A DNA stretch of 64,000 nucleotides from Plantago major (lineage: Eukaryota; Streptophyta; Magnoliopsida; Lamiales; Plantaginaceae): assembly GCA_026545765.1 (NCBI GenBank), contig CM048843.1, positions 87,607,050 to 87,671,049 on the forward strand, given 5' to 3'. Within the stretch, counting starts at the first letter, position 1, and every line of letters begins with the position of its first letter. Both the position numbers and the translations under genes were made by a program. This document shows positions 50,761 to 60,562 of this stretch, one piece after another. Below the pieces are notes generated by a model. It was not told where the DNA came from. It saw nothing but the letters and a program-made list of their open reading frames with translations, and did not search any database.

Positions 50761-51613
50761 ATGGCAGTCATCACTTATGAACAGGAAGTGAGTTGCTCAA
50801 TTCCCCCAACCAGAATCTTCAAGGCATTCATCCTAGATTCCGACAACCTCATCCCTAAGGTTCTACCCCAAGCCATCAAGAGCGTCGAGATTCTCGAGGG
50901 AAATGGCGGACCTGGTACCATCAAGTTGGTCACTTTTGGCGAAGGTACTAAGGCTTTGTTCTATTTATCTGAAAAATCATTAGTTTCATTTCATTTCAAA
51001 TTTGCTTAGTTTTTTTATACTACAAATAAGTTTAGTTCAATTCTGTTCAGTTCGTTTATGTTAAGGCGAAGAGAACACAACCAAAGGCTCTGTTCTTTTT
51101 ATCTGAAAACTCATTAATTTCAGTTCAGTGCGGACGAAGAGAACAGAGCCTAACTCAATCTTTCGTAAAATCATATACTCTTAGATGACCTTGTGGGTCA
51201 GTATAAGTCATTTGGTTAATAAATCTATTTGAAATGCATTCACGGTAATTTTTCAATAACTTACTCATAGTCTTGTCCTCGTGGTTGTATGAACGATTCT
51301 TTAATATATAGGGAGCCAGTATAAGACTGTGAAGCACCGTGTTGATGAAATAGACGAGGCTAGCCACATATTCAAATACACTGTGATCGAGGGTGATGCC
51401 CTTGGTGAAGTCCTCGACTCCATCTCATATGTGGTGAAGATCGAAGCAGGGCCTGATGGAGGATCCGTGTGCAAAACCGCTAGCACGTACCACGCCAAGA
51501 CCGAGGATCATGGCATCACAGAGGAGAAGCTCAAGGCAGGCAAAGAGAAGGCGAAAGCCGTTTTCAAGGCCATTGAGGCTCATCTCCATGCCAACCCTGA
51601 TGCTTATAATTAA
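50761..51613 (+). CDS. PR-10 / Bet v 1 family protein
   Basis: Two exons (50761-50944, 51312-51613) join in phase at GEG/SQYK to give 161 residues, the family's normal length, with the intron at the conserved PR-10 position. Features: [20 protein letters not shown], the glycine-rich loop [30 protein letters not shown] with the Bet v 1 signature region, and the C-terminal helix [18 protein letters not shown] ending ANPDAYN. PR-10 proteins are cytosolic, fold as a hydrophobic-cavity START-like grip, bind small ligands and are induced by stress or pathogens. The intron holds a small MITE (51085-51151). Confidence 0.96.
51085..51151. mobile_element. Small AGGCTCTGTTC MITE, copy 2, in PR-10 intron
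   Basis: The ends are AGGCTCTGTTCTTTTTATCT and (rc) AGGCTCTGTTCTCTTCGTCC. Upstream in the same intron (about 50948-51080) a related degenerate copy begins AAGGCTTTGTTCTATTTATC and ends GGCGAAGAGAACACAACC, so two copies appear adjacent or nested. Confidence 0.75.
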
Positions 51614-52674
51614 TTCGATTCGATTTGCTTGATTTCGTACCTACTTTTTATTCATTTTTACTTTTATTTACGTGTGTATTGGTGTGTTATTTCCCTTGCT
51701 TTGATTTCGATTCAAAATAAGCATACAATTTTATTGTATTGAGTATTGAATATACATTTTGGAAATATTATTTTGAGGAATAGATTTTATCCGTATGATA
51801 TTTTAGTACAAAACATCTCATCTAAGATATCATGTGTTGTTTTTGGGTACGTTGATGCACAAAACAATGTTAGTGTATGGAGTAATAAATCTTTTTATAT
51901 TAAATTATAAGGTTAATAATTATTGGCGAATTAATATAAAGACTAAATTTCACACTTTTACAAGATCGGACTTTTAGATAAGAAGAAATTCTATCATTGT
52001 ATCAAAGCATTTGACTCAAGCTCACCTGAGTTCGAACTTCTATGTAGACTATCTCCATTCCATAGTAAAATTTCAGTATGACCTCCCAAAATAGGTTGAA
52101 ACTGGTCACGAGTGCGAGGGAGTATTAGATAACTAATATAAATGATTAAATTGCACACCTCCTTATAAGTTCGAGCATTTAGATGAGATTGAACTCTATC
52201 AATAATCATCGAAAAAAATCCAACGAACCCAATATACTCATGCCTATGCAATCGATGAATTGATGATAATGACCCCTAACTTTAAAATTACACCCGTTTA
52301 GAGTATACGTACATCATACAGTAGAAGGTGTTTGAATCGAGTCCCTATGACGTGATTTTCTCCGAAACGGAACGTTATTTCTCCGGATGATTTTGCATTG
52401 GTCAAAATAGAAAACTAATATTCCACTTGGTGAGAAAATGTTCTCTCAAACAGATAAAGTTCAGTTAAGACTTAACAAGCAAATGTTATGGACATAAAAT
52501 ATGATATCAATATGAATTGAAAGGGTGACTTTCATTCCGTCATATTTGACGACCTTTCATCATATTGTTAAACAAAAATATCAATGCAAGTCAATTTAAA
52601 ATAAATCTATGAATATTATAAGCACATTTCTCCCTGCCCATTATTATTAGGCCTAAAAAAGTGTGTACATTAAA
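51614..52674. other. Intergenic with a low-copy direct repeat
   Basis: Segments near 51905-51995 and 52125-52210 resemble each other (AAATTTCACAC / AAATTGCACAC, then TAGATAAGA / TAGATGAGA and TCTATCA). No gene is recognised. Confidence 0.5.
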
Positions 52675-52999
52675 AAAAGTGTGAAACCGTTTCTCATGAG
52701 GAATAGTGTGAGTACATTTGTGAATGTACTTGGTGTGAAAACGTTTCTCATGAGGAATGGTGTGATACATTTGTGAATGTACTTGGTGTGAAAACGTTTC
52801 TCATGAGGAATAGTGTGAGTACATTTGTGAATGTACTTGGTGTGAAAACGTTTCTCATGAGGAATAGTGTGATACATTTGTGAATGTACTTGGTGTGAAA
52901 ACGTTTCTCATGAGGAATAGTGTGAGTACATTTGTGAATGTACTTGGTGTGAAAACGTTTCTCATGAGGAATAGTGTGATACATTTGTGAATGTACTTG
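52675..52999. repeat. Minisatellite with strictly alternating 54/53-bp units
   Basis: The anchor CGTTTCTCATGAGG starts at 52688, 52742, 52795, 52849, 52902 and 52956, so spacings are 54, 53, 54, 53, 54. The difference is one G (GTGTGAGTACATTT versus GTGTGATACATTT), giving a 107-bp higher-order unit. Each unit contains ACATTTGTGAATGT, a small inverted repeat. The minus-strand frames through it are repeat artefacts. Confidence 0.96.
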
Positions 53000-53841
53000 C
53001 CATTAAATTAGATTTAAGTATCATGTAATAATACTCCCGATTTGTTTTTCCTATTTTCTTTAACCTGCTAATAACCTTTTAATTTATAATGTCCGTGAAT
53101 AAAATTCCAGTACTATGTGATTAGAATTCAAAGGATTTGCATGGTCATAAAGTAACCGTGATTTGTACGTACGCAGAATTTAAATTATCTAACATTTAGC
53201 AAAATAAAAACAAACAGAAAGAGAAGTACCAAAAAGCTTCTCAGAAAGAAGTTCCAAAACAAAATTAACTGCTAATATTCCTTGAAAACGGAAAAAGTGT
53301 CAAACAGCAGAAAAATGGAAAATCAATCAACATTTTCTCAAAGGATTTGATTTTCCTTCAATTTCTTTTCCTTTTCCCAGAAATCCTTTAAACCATGACT
53401 TGGATAAATAGTGAAACATTGGAATAATACTCGTCGTTTGTTTTCATCATGTACATGGAGGCTGAGAAAATCAATTGTAAGCTACTAAGATAGTAATTCG
53501 AGTTGCGGGCTTAATTGGTTACATGATCAAATAACATCGTTTGTCGTTACTTATAAGTTACGCTTAATATAACCTTCTTCTTATTTCTGCCTATATCGTA
53601 AAAATTCTTTATTGGACGTAATAACACTCAAATTTGACATTTTTAGAGACTAATTGTCGCAAAGTTTATATACTCCTGAATTAGAATTTTCTCTATCTAA
53701 TTTATGAATCTTTAGTGCAATTTTCTATATGTTCATCATGGTAGTGGTATGAATCTCGTTTCCACTTGACTTGTTCTTAACTTGGTAAACATAATTCATA
53801 ATAGATGCATGTTAAATTTTCTTAGTAAGCTAACAATCTAC
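53000..53841. other. Upstream duplicated flank of secreted-protein gene 1
   Basis: From about 53471 onward this flank is homologous to 59175 onward (GCTTAATTGGTTACATG versus GCTTAATTGGTCACATG, then ATAACATCGTTTGTCGTTAC versus ATAACACCGTTGGTCGTTGT). No gene lies within it. Confidence 0.6.
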
Positions 53842-53849
53842 TATAAAAA
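53842..53849 (+). promoter_or_regulatory. TATA box of secreted-protein gene 1
   Basis: TATAAAAA lies 66 bp before the ATG at 53908 and is conserved with the paralogue at 59545-59552. Confidence 0.7.
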
Positions 53850-53907
53850 GGGTAGATGTGATTCGTCAATTAATCACCAAATAACTGTAATTGACATCCT
53901 AGAAGAA

Positions 53908-54294
53908 ATGAGGATACCGCTTGCGATAGTGTTGGTCATTGGAGTAATAACATTGACAACTCAATCTTTAGCCACTGTCGAAGAAGACGAACACTTAAAA
54001 ACAAAAACAGTCGAGTCTTCGCCACTACAGGAGACACACGATGGCGATGGCGAGTTGATCCCCCAATCACTCCCGTCTAGGCTTCCAATATATACTCAAA
54101 CGTGGAGAAGAAGCTCAAGTCCAGATCACCCCCACACCCCTCGTAAGCCTCATCCCAGGTGGTTAAGTAGACCTAAGTCTCCGAGGGGCTATGATGATGA
54201 TGAGGAGCCACCTCATGACTATGATGATTGGTCACCACCACACCATTCAAGTTTTCCATCCCCGTGGAAAAGAAAGTCACCTCCTAAATTGTGA
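53908..54294 (+). CDS. Small secreted Pro/Asp-rich protein with DY motif, paralogue 1
   Basis: A 128-residue frame, unrecognised family. MRIPLAIVLVIGVITLTTQS is a good signal peptide, probably cleaved near SLA/TVEEDE. The mature part has LQETHDGDGELIPQSLPSRL, a basic/proline region (PRKPHPRW), and an acidic patch DDDEEPPHDYDDWSPPHHSS before a basic tail. The Asp-flanked Tyr (DYDDW) fits a tyrosine-sulfation context, as in plant PSY, CIF and RGF peptide precursors, but no established family motif is matched exactly. The start is chosen because the paralogue conserves MRI and signal peptide while upstream sequence is leader. Its paralogue lies at 59610-59993. Confidence 0.75.
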   Translation: MRIPLAIVLVIGVITLTTQSLATVEEDEHLKTKTVESSPLQETHDGDGELIPQSLPSRLPIYTQTWRRSSSPDHPHTPRKPHPRWLSRPKSPRGYDDDEEPPHDYDDWSPPHHSSFPSPWKRKSPPKL

Positions 54295-54439
54295 ACGGAT
54301 GATCATGGTCGTGGTTATTAGCTGAGATAATGCTAAAGATAAATTACTACATTAACATGCAATTATGTATTGCTTGAAATAAAGTATGAATAAAATTTCT
54401 ATGATTCTATATGAGTGTTCAAGTACAATTATCCCAGTA

Positions 54440-54564
54440 AGGCTCTATTCTCTTCAACTGAAAACTCATTCAGTTCAGTTCAGTTATATTTTATACTACA
54501 ATTTAGTTCAGTTCAGTTCAGTTCAATTCAGTTCATTAAATTTCAGTTGAAAAGAAGAGAGCCT
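54440..54564. mobile_element. Small TTCAGTTCAG-rich MITE, copy 3
   Basis: The ends are AGGCTCTATTCTCTTCAACT and (rc) AGGCTCTCTTCTTTTCAACT; the core is the same TTATATTTTATACTACAATT and ATTCAGTTCAG low-complexity as at 39211-39340. It lies about 145 bp after the stop of secreted-protein gene 1. Confidence 0.85.
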
Positions 54565-56893
54565 AATTCATTGACAAAAAAGAATTACTCAATTCTAATA
54601 TAAGTTATTTGATTTTTTAGGATATTTAACCATAAATAATTCTCAATCATATTATGCTCACAAATATACAAGCCAGAGTCTTGAAAAAGGTAAGATTTCC
54701 TAAAACATAGGAAAGTCGAGGTTTTTTTTTTTGTTTTCGCAGTTTTTGGATTTTAGCAGTCTGACCGAACGAGTTTTTTAAAAAACCGCCGAGTCACACA
54801 CTTTTCGTTATGTTTTTAATAGATTATGTTATGGTTTTAAGTTGTTAGCATTGAAAGTTTCAGTTTTAACGTATTTTGTTAATATTTTAAAAGATAATGT
54901 GATAGTTTTAATGCGTCGGTATTGTATGTTTCAATTATGATTTTAATCACTTTTGTTAATTTTTAAGAGATATGTTTCTTGATCAGTGACCACCTGCCAG
55001 AAAAAGAAAAAAGATGTCTATGGTTACAGTGTGATTATTTTATGGTTGTTGTAGAAATGTTTAATGTTTTCAATTTCTCTGATATTTGAGTTGCGTATTT
55101 TGTAGAAACTGAGACGTCTACGCCCTAAACTCGTGTCTAGATTCTTTGTGGAGATTTTGATGGAAGATTATGGAAAACTCGACTAGATAAGTTATATTAT
55201 AAGCTCTGTTACAAGCTTTAAGCTCAAAACACAGCTTCTTACCCTCTGTAATAGATGTTAACTCATTGAGCAACTCTTTATCGTAAGATTTAACAAATGA
55301 TATTGGATTATCATCGCATGTTTTGAGGCTATGGCAACTGAATTAGCTAGAATGACTTCCCTTCTGGATCACCGTGTACTCGCATTTAAGTTCAGGGTTC
55401 TTCTGCCAAACTGGCAACTAGAACTTGCTGAAATAGTTGGAGGCTTGGAGCAAGTCATTATAGCAAATATCTCAATATATACAACATTCATAAGGCGGTC
55501 TTAATCCGTTCACCGATTGAACGGGAAATCTATGCTAACAGATTAAACAAACAGCATTAATTTTACATGGTAAGCAGAGGCTAGATCTATTTTACAGTGG
55601 ACAATTGAACTGCCCAATAAAGAAAGTAAAAATGCCCAAGAATGAAAGTAAAAAAAAAAAAGCACTGAACTTAGATGGTTAAAAAAATAAAAATAAAAAA
55701 AACTAGATCAATTTCTAGTTATGGAGAATCACCCAAGAACAGAACATAAGGAAAAGAAGGAAGAACAGAACATAAGGAAAGAAGGAAGAACAAAGGAAGA
55801 TCAATTTCTAGTTTATGGAGAATCACCCAAGAACAGTAGTTCATCGAGGAAGAACAGAACATTAGTATTGTTAAAACTATAAAACATTTTATGGAGAATC
55901 ACCAGGAGAAAGATGAGGAGAAGTAAAGAACAGGAGAAGGGAGGTGTCTCCAGCAGGGTTGTTAGCTAACTCTGCTGATTGTTTTGCCGAATTCTGTAAT
56001 AAAAAAATTATATAATTTCATAAGTATTCAGATAAAATTAAGCATATAGTAAACAGTATTTTGGTTCAACACACATCTAAGTATTGGAAACAAACACGCG
56101 CACACACACTACACGAGTTTACCTCCTATTCCACAGTAGATGTTGTCGTTCCCTTTGAACCTCGCTCTTGATCATCTCTTTTTCATTGAAACAATTTGCA
56201 TAAGGCTGAATCCAGTTCTCTTAAATCTTTTACTTGGTGTCTTCACCAACCAATTTCTCATGTAAATTCATTCTGCTTCAAGTATTTTGTGGTTGAGAGA
56301 AAGATACAGTGTAAAAGTTAGAAGTGAACTTACTGTATATACAATGCATGTAGCTTTGTGTCCATGTATGAAATGATCAGTACTCCACTTGTGCTTTACC
56401 TACCCATAACTAAGTTTGTTACATTTCAGTTTCAGTCTTTGTAAATCATGTTAATCACTAATTCAAGTTGATAAGTAACAGATTTTCATCTAATCTGGTG
56501 CATGTTTGGTTTGTTTGTGTATTTTTATTGGATTCACAGTCGAAAACGTTATTCTTAAACGAATTGTTTTGACAAAATTTGCACCCATGTGAACTTATTC
56601 ATACTATATTTACATTATAAATTAATCTTCGTATCCAAGATTGTGACATTTGGTTTGAAATCGAGGTATTAAATGTGGTCAACCATGTTCAAATTAACTT
56701 CATACTGTAACTTGCAAGCACAGTCAAATAAAATCAAAGGACGATTCCATTTGAAAGTACTTTGACTGTTTGACATGCAACAAAGTTTGTTACATTTCAC
56801 TTTCAGTACTCATGGTACATAAATCATGTTAACTAAAATGGTTTCAACTTCATCAATAATATTAGGACAGTAGTCTGATTTCCATGTCACAAT
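54565..56893. other. Intergenic, repeat-rich
   Basis: At 54800-54970 there is a TTTTAA-rich segment like the field at 33290-34010. GATCAATTTCTAGTTTATGG with AGAATCACCCAAGAACAG occurs twice, near 55706 and 55799, with a GGAAGAACAGAACATAAGG duplication between. No gene is recognised. Confidence 0.55.
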
Positions 56894-57170
56894 TTGATCA
56901 CACTCTTACAAGGGACCAACTATTGCAGTAAATTTTGGGACGAAAATTTCGCCTGGATTACAGAACAAGCACGGATTAAGGCTCCGTGTTCAGAGAAAGG
57001 GAACACGGATGTGGTTTGCTCGTTGTTATCAGGCAGAGCTAGAATAAACAACGGTTGGGATAAAATTTTGAATCGAAATTCCCTCAAAGTGAGCGATGCA
57101 CGCGTGTTAATTTGAAGTGGACAAGGGCGAGAAGCTGCTGTGGAATGTCACCATTTTTCGCGGTTAAAGA
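56894..57170 (+). pseudogene. REM/B3-domain relic
   Basis: Reads CSKFWDENFAWITEQARI, then RARINNGWDKILNRNSLKVS and, after a stop and frame change, EVDKGEKLLWNVTIFRG. This is the C-terminal half of a plant B3 domain (GWxxFxxxNxLKVGDxCVFEV...LWNVTIFR). No start or complete domain remains. Confidence 0.7.
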
Positions 57171-57260
57171 TCCTTTTGCTGCCTTTTACATTATAAGTAC
57201 GCTATTGACATCAGATGCTTAGTCCATATAGCAGCTGGTGTATTTTCTTTTGCAACCTCT

Positions 57261-57545
57261 CTAAGTGGTTTTATCACCCAAACATAGAATCAAAGTGTGC
57301 TTTTTCCGTACCTCCGATTTCAGTTGATCTAACATTGTAGCAGGAAACTTAGATAAACCTTGTAGAGCTATAGAGAGCCCTTGCTGCACAAGAATCGTGT
57401 GCATCTTTACCTTCCGTCCAAAATCATTGGATCCAGTAAACTTGTCGATGTCAAATCCTGTTGATCCCATAGTAGACACCAATTTCTCAGACGAACAGTA
57501 CCAAAAGATAGAAATAACACGTTGAATTTCCATAGACGTGGCCAC
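57261..57545 (-). pseudogene. Ty1-copia gag N-terminal fragment
   Basis: The minus-strand frame contains GSTGFDIDKFTGSNDFGRKV, KMHTILVQQGLSIALQGLSK and a LILCLGDK ending. This matches in order the N-terminus of copia-type gag polyproteins (FDKFNGxNDFxLWRxKMxAxLVQQGL). No integrase, RT or LTR is nearby, so it is a solo fragment within the REM relic cluster. Confidence 0.75.
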
Positions 57546-57639
57546 TCGTTACGATTTCAATCAATCGATGCAAACGAAACAAAATTGCAGTAAAACAGTA
57601 ACAAAAATGATGAATTCAAGAAGAAAAAGCAGGGTTGGA

Positions 57640-58562
57640 CTACAGATTCTTTCCGTGTGTTCGCATGGATTTTGCTAAGAAGGCCGGTTTATTAAGTGCC
57701 AAATCTGTGACGCTAGAGTATCCACCCAAGCAGCGGTATTGGTCTGTTTTACTGAAGAAGCGGACGAACTAGGCTCCCTTTAGGCTAGACTTGGCTGCAG
57801 GCTGTGGCAACTTCTTTAAAGACAATCAGTTAGAGATTGGCAGAGCCTACCCGCTCGTGTTCAGGTTCAGTCTGTTGATAAAAAATTAAAAGTCTCAACA
57901 CAGGATGATATTCGGGGACAGAAGAACAAGAAGCCAGAAGTGAGAAAACTCGGCTCTAAAACCAAAAGTGAGATGCTTTATCTTTTAAAATTTGAAGAAA
58001 AAATCGAATTTGTGTTGGTTTAGTTTTTCCTTCACCCTTCTTAATTTGTTTACCTTGCTCTAAGAAATTTTCGGTTTTCTTGCGAATTCTTTTCGTTTGG
58101 CACAAGGTCACACCAATGAAACAAGGAAAATTGACAAAGAAACATGCATTGCATACAGAAGAGCACACACTTACAGGATCAAGAACACAATACGACACTT
58201 AACCTTCGTCTCTTTCATGGTGCCTTCTTATTTTTCATCTCCTAAATTGGAAATTCTCAATCTTTATCAGTTTAGGTGAGTTTTTCTTCTTCTAGATCAG
58301 TGCAAACATGACTTACTTTTGCTTGCAGAGTATACCAATGACCGAACTGAGGGATAATTATCATCAGAAGAACAACGTAAAGCTTTTTCTTAATGGGAAG
58401 ATGTGGCCTGCCGTTTGCTCATGCCATCGGCTGAAGGCATTTATATATACTGGCTGGAAGAGATTTGGGGAGGATAATGAGCTCAAAGTTGGTGACGCGT
58501 GCGTCTTTGAATTGAACAAGAGCAATAAACACTTATGGAATGTCATTATTTTCCGCTGTTGA
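57640..58562 (+). pseudogene. Degenerate REM gene (two B3 halves)
   Basis: The first segment (about 57664-57880) reads FAKKAGLLSAKSVTLEYPPK, then a stop, then GCGNFFKDNQLEIGRAYPLV. The second starts near 58118 with KIDKETCIAYRRAHTYRIKN and a degraded ligand-strand region. An exon after CTTGCAG (58323-58329) encodes KLFLNGKMWPAVCSCHRL and FGEDNELKVGDACVFELNKS, ending LWNVIIFRC and a stop at 58560-58562. It resembles the intact REM gene on the other strand. Internal stops mean it is a relic, although the last B3 exon is intact and might still be expressed. Confidence 0.7.
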
Positions 58563-58725
58563 AGATCAAGGTACGCGTAATAGGCCCAAGAATCTGAGAG
58601 TTGCATTATCCAGGAAAGTTTATGAAGAACGTTATTAGCAGGGATGCATTATCCTACTTATGCTTGTTTTGTCAAGCCATGGCCTGATTTCCATGCTTCT
58701 TATTTTGATGTCAAACTGTCATCGG

Positions 58726-59085
58726 CTATCCATAGTTACTTGTAATGTAAAAGGCAAAAGTACAAAATGCAGCAAACAGATTTTAATCGCGGATGATGGT
58801 GTCGTTCCATAAACACTTCTTGAACTTGTTCACTTCAAAGACACATGTATCACCACTTTCAGTTCATTGTCTCTCACAAATCCCTTCCCAACGCTCAGTT
58901 TTGCGTTGCATAACACACGCACAGTCCATATCACATCCTGAACTTGAAGCTTCTGCTTGTTGCGCTTCGCAGGCAAATGTTTCTTCGCGAAGGATAAGGG
59001 AATATGCTCGGAAGATAAACAACATTACAAATCACAAACTACATCATCATCAGGCGACATACATGAACTATAAATTGGGTTATAA
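58726..59085 (-). pseudogene. Duplicated last B3 exon of the REM gene
   Basis: This 360-bp segment is a close copy of 60506-60865, which holds exon 6 of the intact REM gene plus flanks. It lost the AG acceptor through a small deletion (AGCATATTCCC versus AGCAGAGTATTCCC) and has a 1-bp deletion in the KVGDTCVFE region (GAAAGTGGTGATAC versus GAAAGTGGGTGATAC). No other exons are present. Confidence 0.85.
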
Positions 59086-59544
59086 ATTACAACTCGTTTT
59101 CAGTTAGGAAATTTTTTAGTAAATGTATGAAGTTTTATGGGACATCACTAAATGTGTAACTCGTTTTCATTTGTAAGCTGCTAAGAGGAGTCATTCTAGT
59201 CGCGAGCTTAATTGGTCACATGGTTAAATAACACCGTTGGTCGTTGTTACTTATTACTTACGCTAAATATAACCTGCAACGCGGTCCTTCATCTTATTTT
59301 TGCTATCGTAAACATTCTTTATCGAGGTATTAATATTCAAATTTGACATTATTTTTTACAGATTTATTCTCCCAAAGTTTATACTTCTAAATCAGAGCTT
59401 TCTCAATCTAATTTATGAATCATTAATGCAATTTGATATATGTCCATCGGTATTAATCACGTTTCAACTTGACTTGTTATTAACTTGGTAAATAGAATTT
59501 ATAATAGATGCATGTTAAATTTTATTGGTAAGCTAGCAATATAG

Positions 59545-59552
59545 TATAAAAA
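59545..59552 (+). promoter_or_regulatory. TATA box of secreted-protein gene 2
   Basis: TATAAAAA lies 65 bp upstream of the chosen ATG (59610), in a flank that aligns with the paralogue's promoter. Confidence 0.7.
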
Positions 59553-59609
59553 GGGTGGATGTCTTTCCTCAATGAATCACCAACAATTGCAATTAATATC
59601 CAAGAAGAA

Positions 59610-59993
59610 ATGAGGATATCATTTGTAATAGTGTTGGTCATTGGAGTACTACTAACATTGACAACTCTATCTTTAGCCACTACTGTAGAAGACAAGCTGC
59701 AAGAGACCCACAATGGTGATGGCGAGTTGATCTCCGAATCACTCCCTTCTAGGCTTCCAAATTTTGCTGGCACGCGGAAAAGAAATCCAAGTCCGGAGTA
59801 CTCCCACGACCCTCGTGAGCCTCATCTCAGGTGGTTCGGAAAAACTAAGTCTCCAAGGAGCAATGGTGATGATGATAAGGTGCCACTTCTTGACTATGGT
59901 GATTGGTCACCATCACACCGTTCAACTCCAGACCCGATTAGAGGACCGTTACCTTATAAATTTCCAGGAGTCGACCCTAATCATGGTTTTTAG
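59610..59993 (+). CDS. Small secreted Pro/Asp-rich protein with DYGDWSP motif, paralogue 2
   Basis: A 127-residue frame, paralogous to 53908-54294. The signal peptide MRISFVIVLVIGVLLTLTTL is followed by the conserved blocks LQETHNGDGELI, ESLPSRLP, PREPHLRWF and KSPR, and then LLDYGDWSPSHRSTPDPIRG. The last block recalls the DYG..SPS opening of Casparian strip integrity factors and the DYGDP opening of PSY peptides, but the C-terminal part does not match either. An in-frame ATG at 59559 would add 17 residues before the signal peptide; the paralogue lacks it, so 59610 is preferred. Likely apoplastic; function unknown. Confidence 0.75.
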   Translation: MRISFVIVLVIGVLLTLTTLSLATTVEDKLQETHNGDGELISESLPSRLPNFAGTRKRNPSPEYSHDPREPHLRWFGKTKSPRSNGDDDKVPLLDYGDWSPSHRSTPDPIRGPLPYKFPGVDPNHGF

Positions 59994-60505
59994 ATGAAAT
60001 AATGTTAAAGATAAATTACTACATCATCATGCAATATTGCAATTAAGTACTGCTTGAAATAAAATATGAAAAAATTACAATCACTCTATATGAATGTTTT
60101 AAGTATTTGTCGGAATTCAATCAGAGAAAAGAATTAGTTCCATAGTTACAGCCTTACAGAATAAATTATTCACTTCACTTTTGTTGATCTTTTTAAGATG
60201 TGTTTAATCACAAATTCCCAATCATAATTATAATTATAAACGCTCAGAAATCTACAATTGAAATTTTATTAGAATTTCGGACATCAACAACATGCAATAC
60301 AATACGAAAAGCACGCTGGATAAGCTACGTGCTGAGTGAATTAAGCTAATGATAAGGGTTTCGGTCTTTAGATGGTGCTCAGGAGAAAATGATGTTGACA
60401 ACTCAAATATGGAAAGGATCGGTGATCAATGAGATAACTCACACAATAGTATTTGTTCGAGATTCAAACAGAGGAGATTCAATTCCCAGGAAACATAACA
60501 TATGC
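59994..60505. other. Duplicated 3' flank and spacer
   Basis: The first 100 bp align with the 3' flank of paralogue 1 (GATAAATTACTACAT, TGCTTGAAATAAA). The rest has no recognised feature. Confidence 0.55.
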
Positions 60506-60562
60506 CTATCCATAGTTACTTGTAATGTAAAAGGCAAAACTTCAAAACGCAGCAAACAGATT

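Noticed and set aside
52653..52984. Repetitive minus-strand proteins (MYHTIPHEKRFHTKYIHKC units)
   Set aside because: Artefact of the 53/54-bp minisatellite; the unit length alternation would also break any frame.
52675..52999. Possible CRISPR-like array
   Set aside because: Units are contiguous without unique spacers, and the sequence is a plant nuclear genome.
53782..53907. N-terminal extension of secreted protein 1
   Set aside because: The upstream part is leader/TATA sequence conserved with the paralogue as DNA, and would bury the signal peptide.
58793..59107. 104-codon plus-strand frame over the duplicated REM exon
   Set aside because: Antisense to a B3 exon copy; B3 similarity lies on the minus strand.
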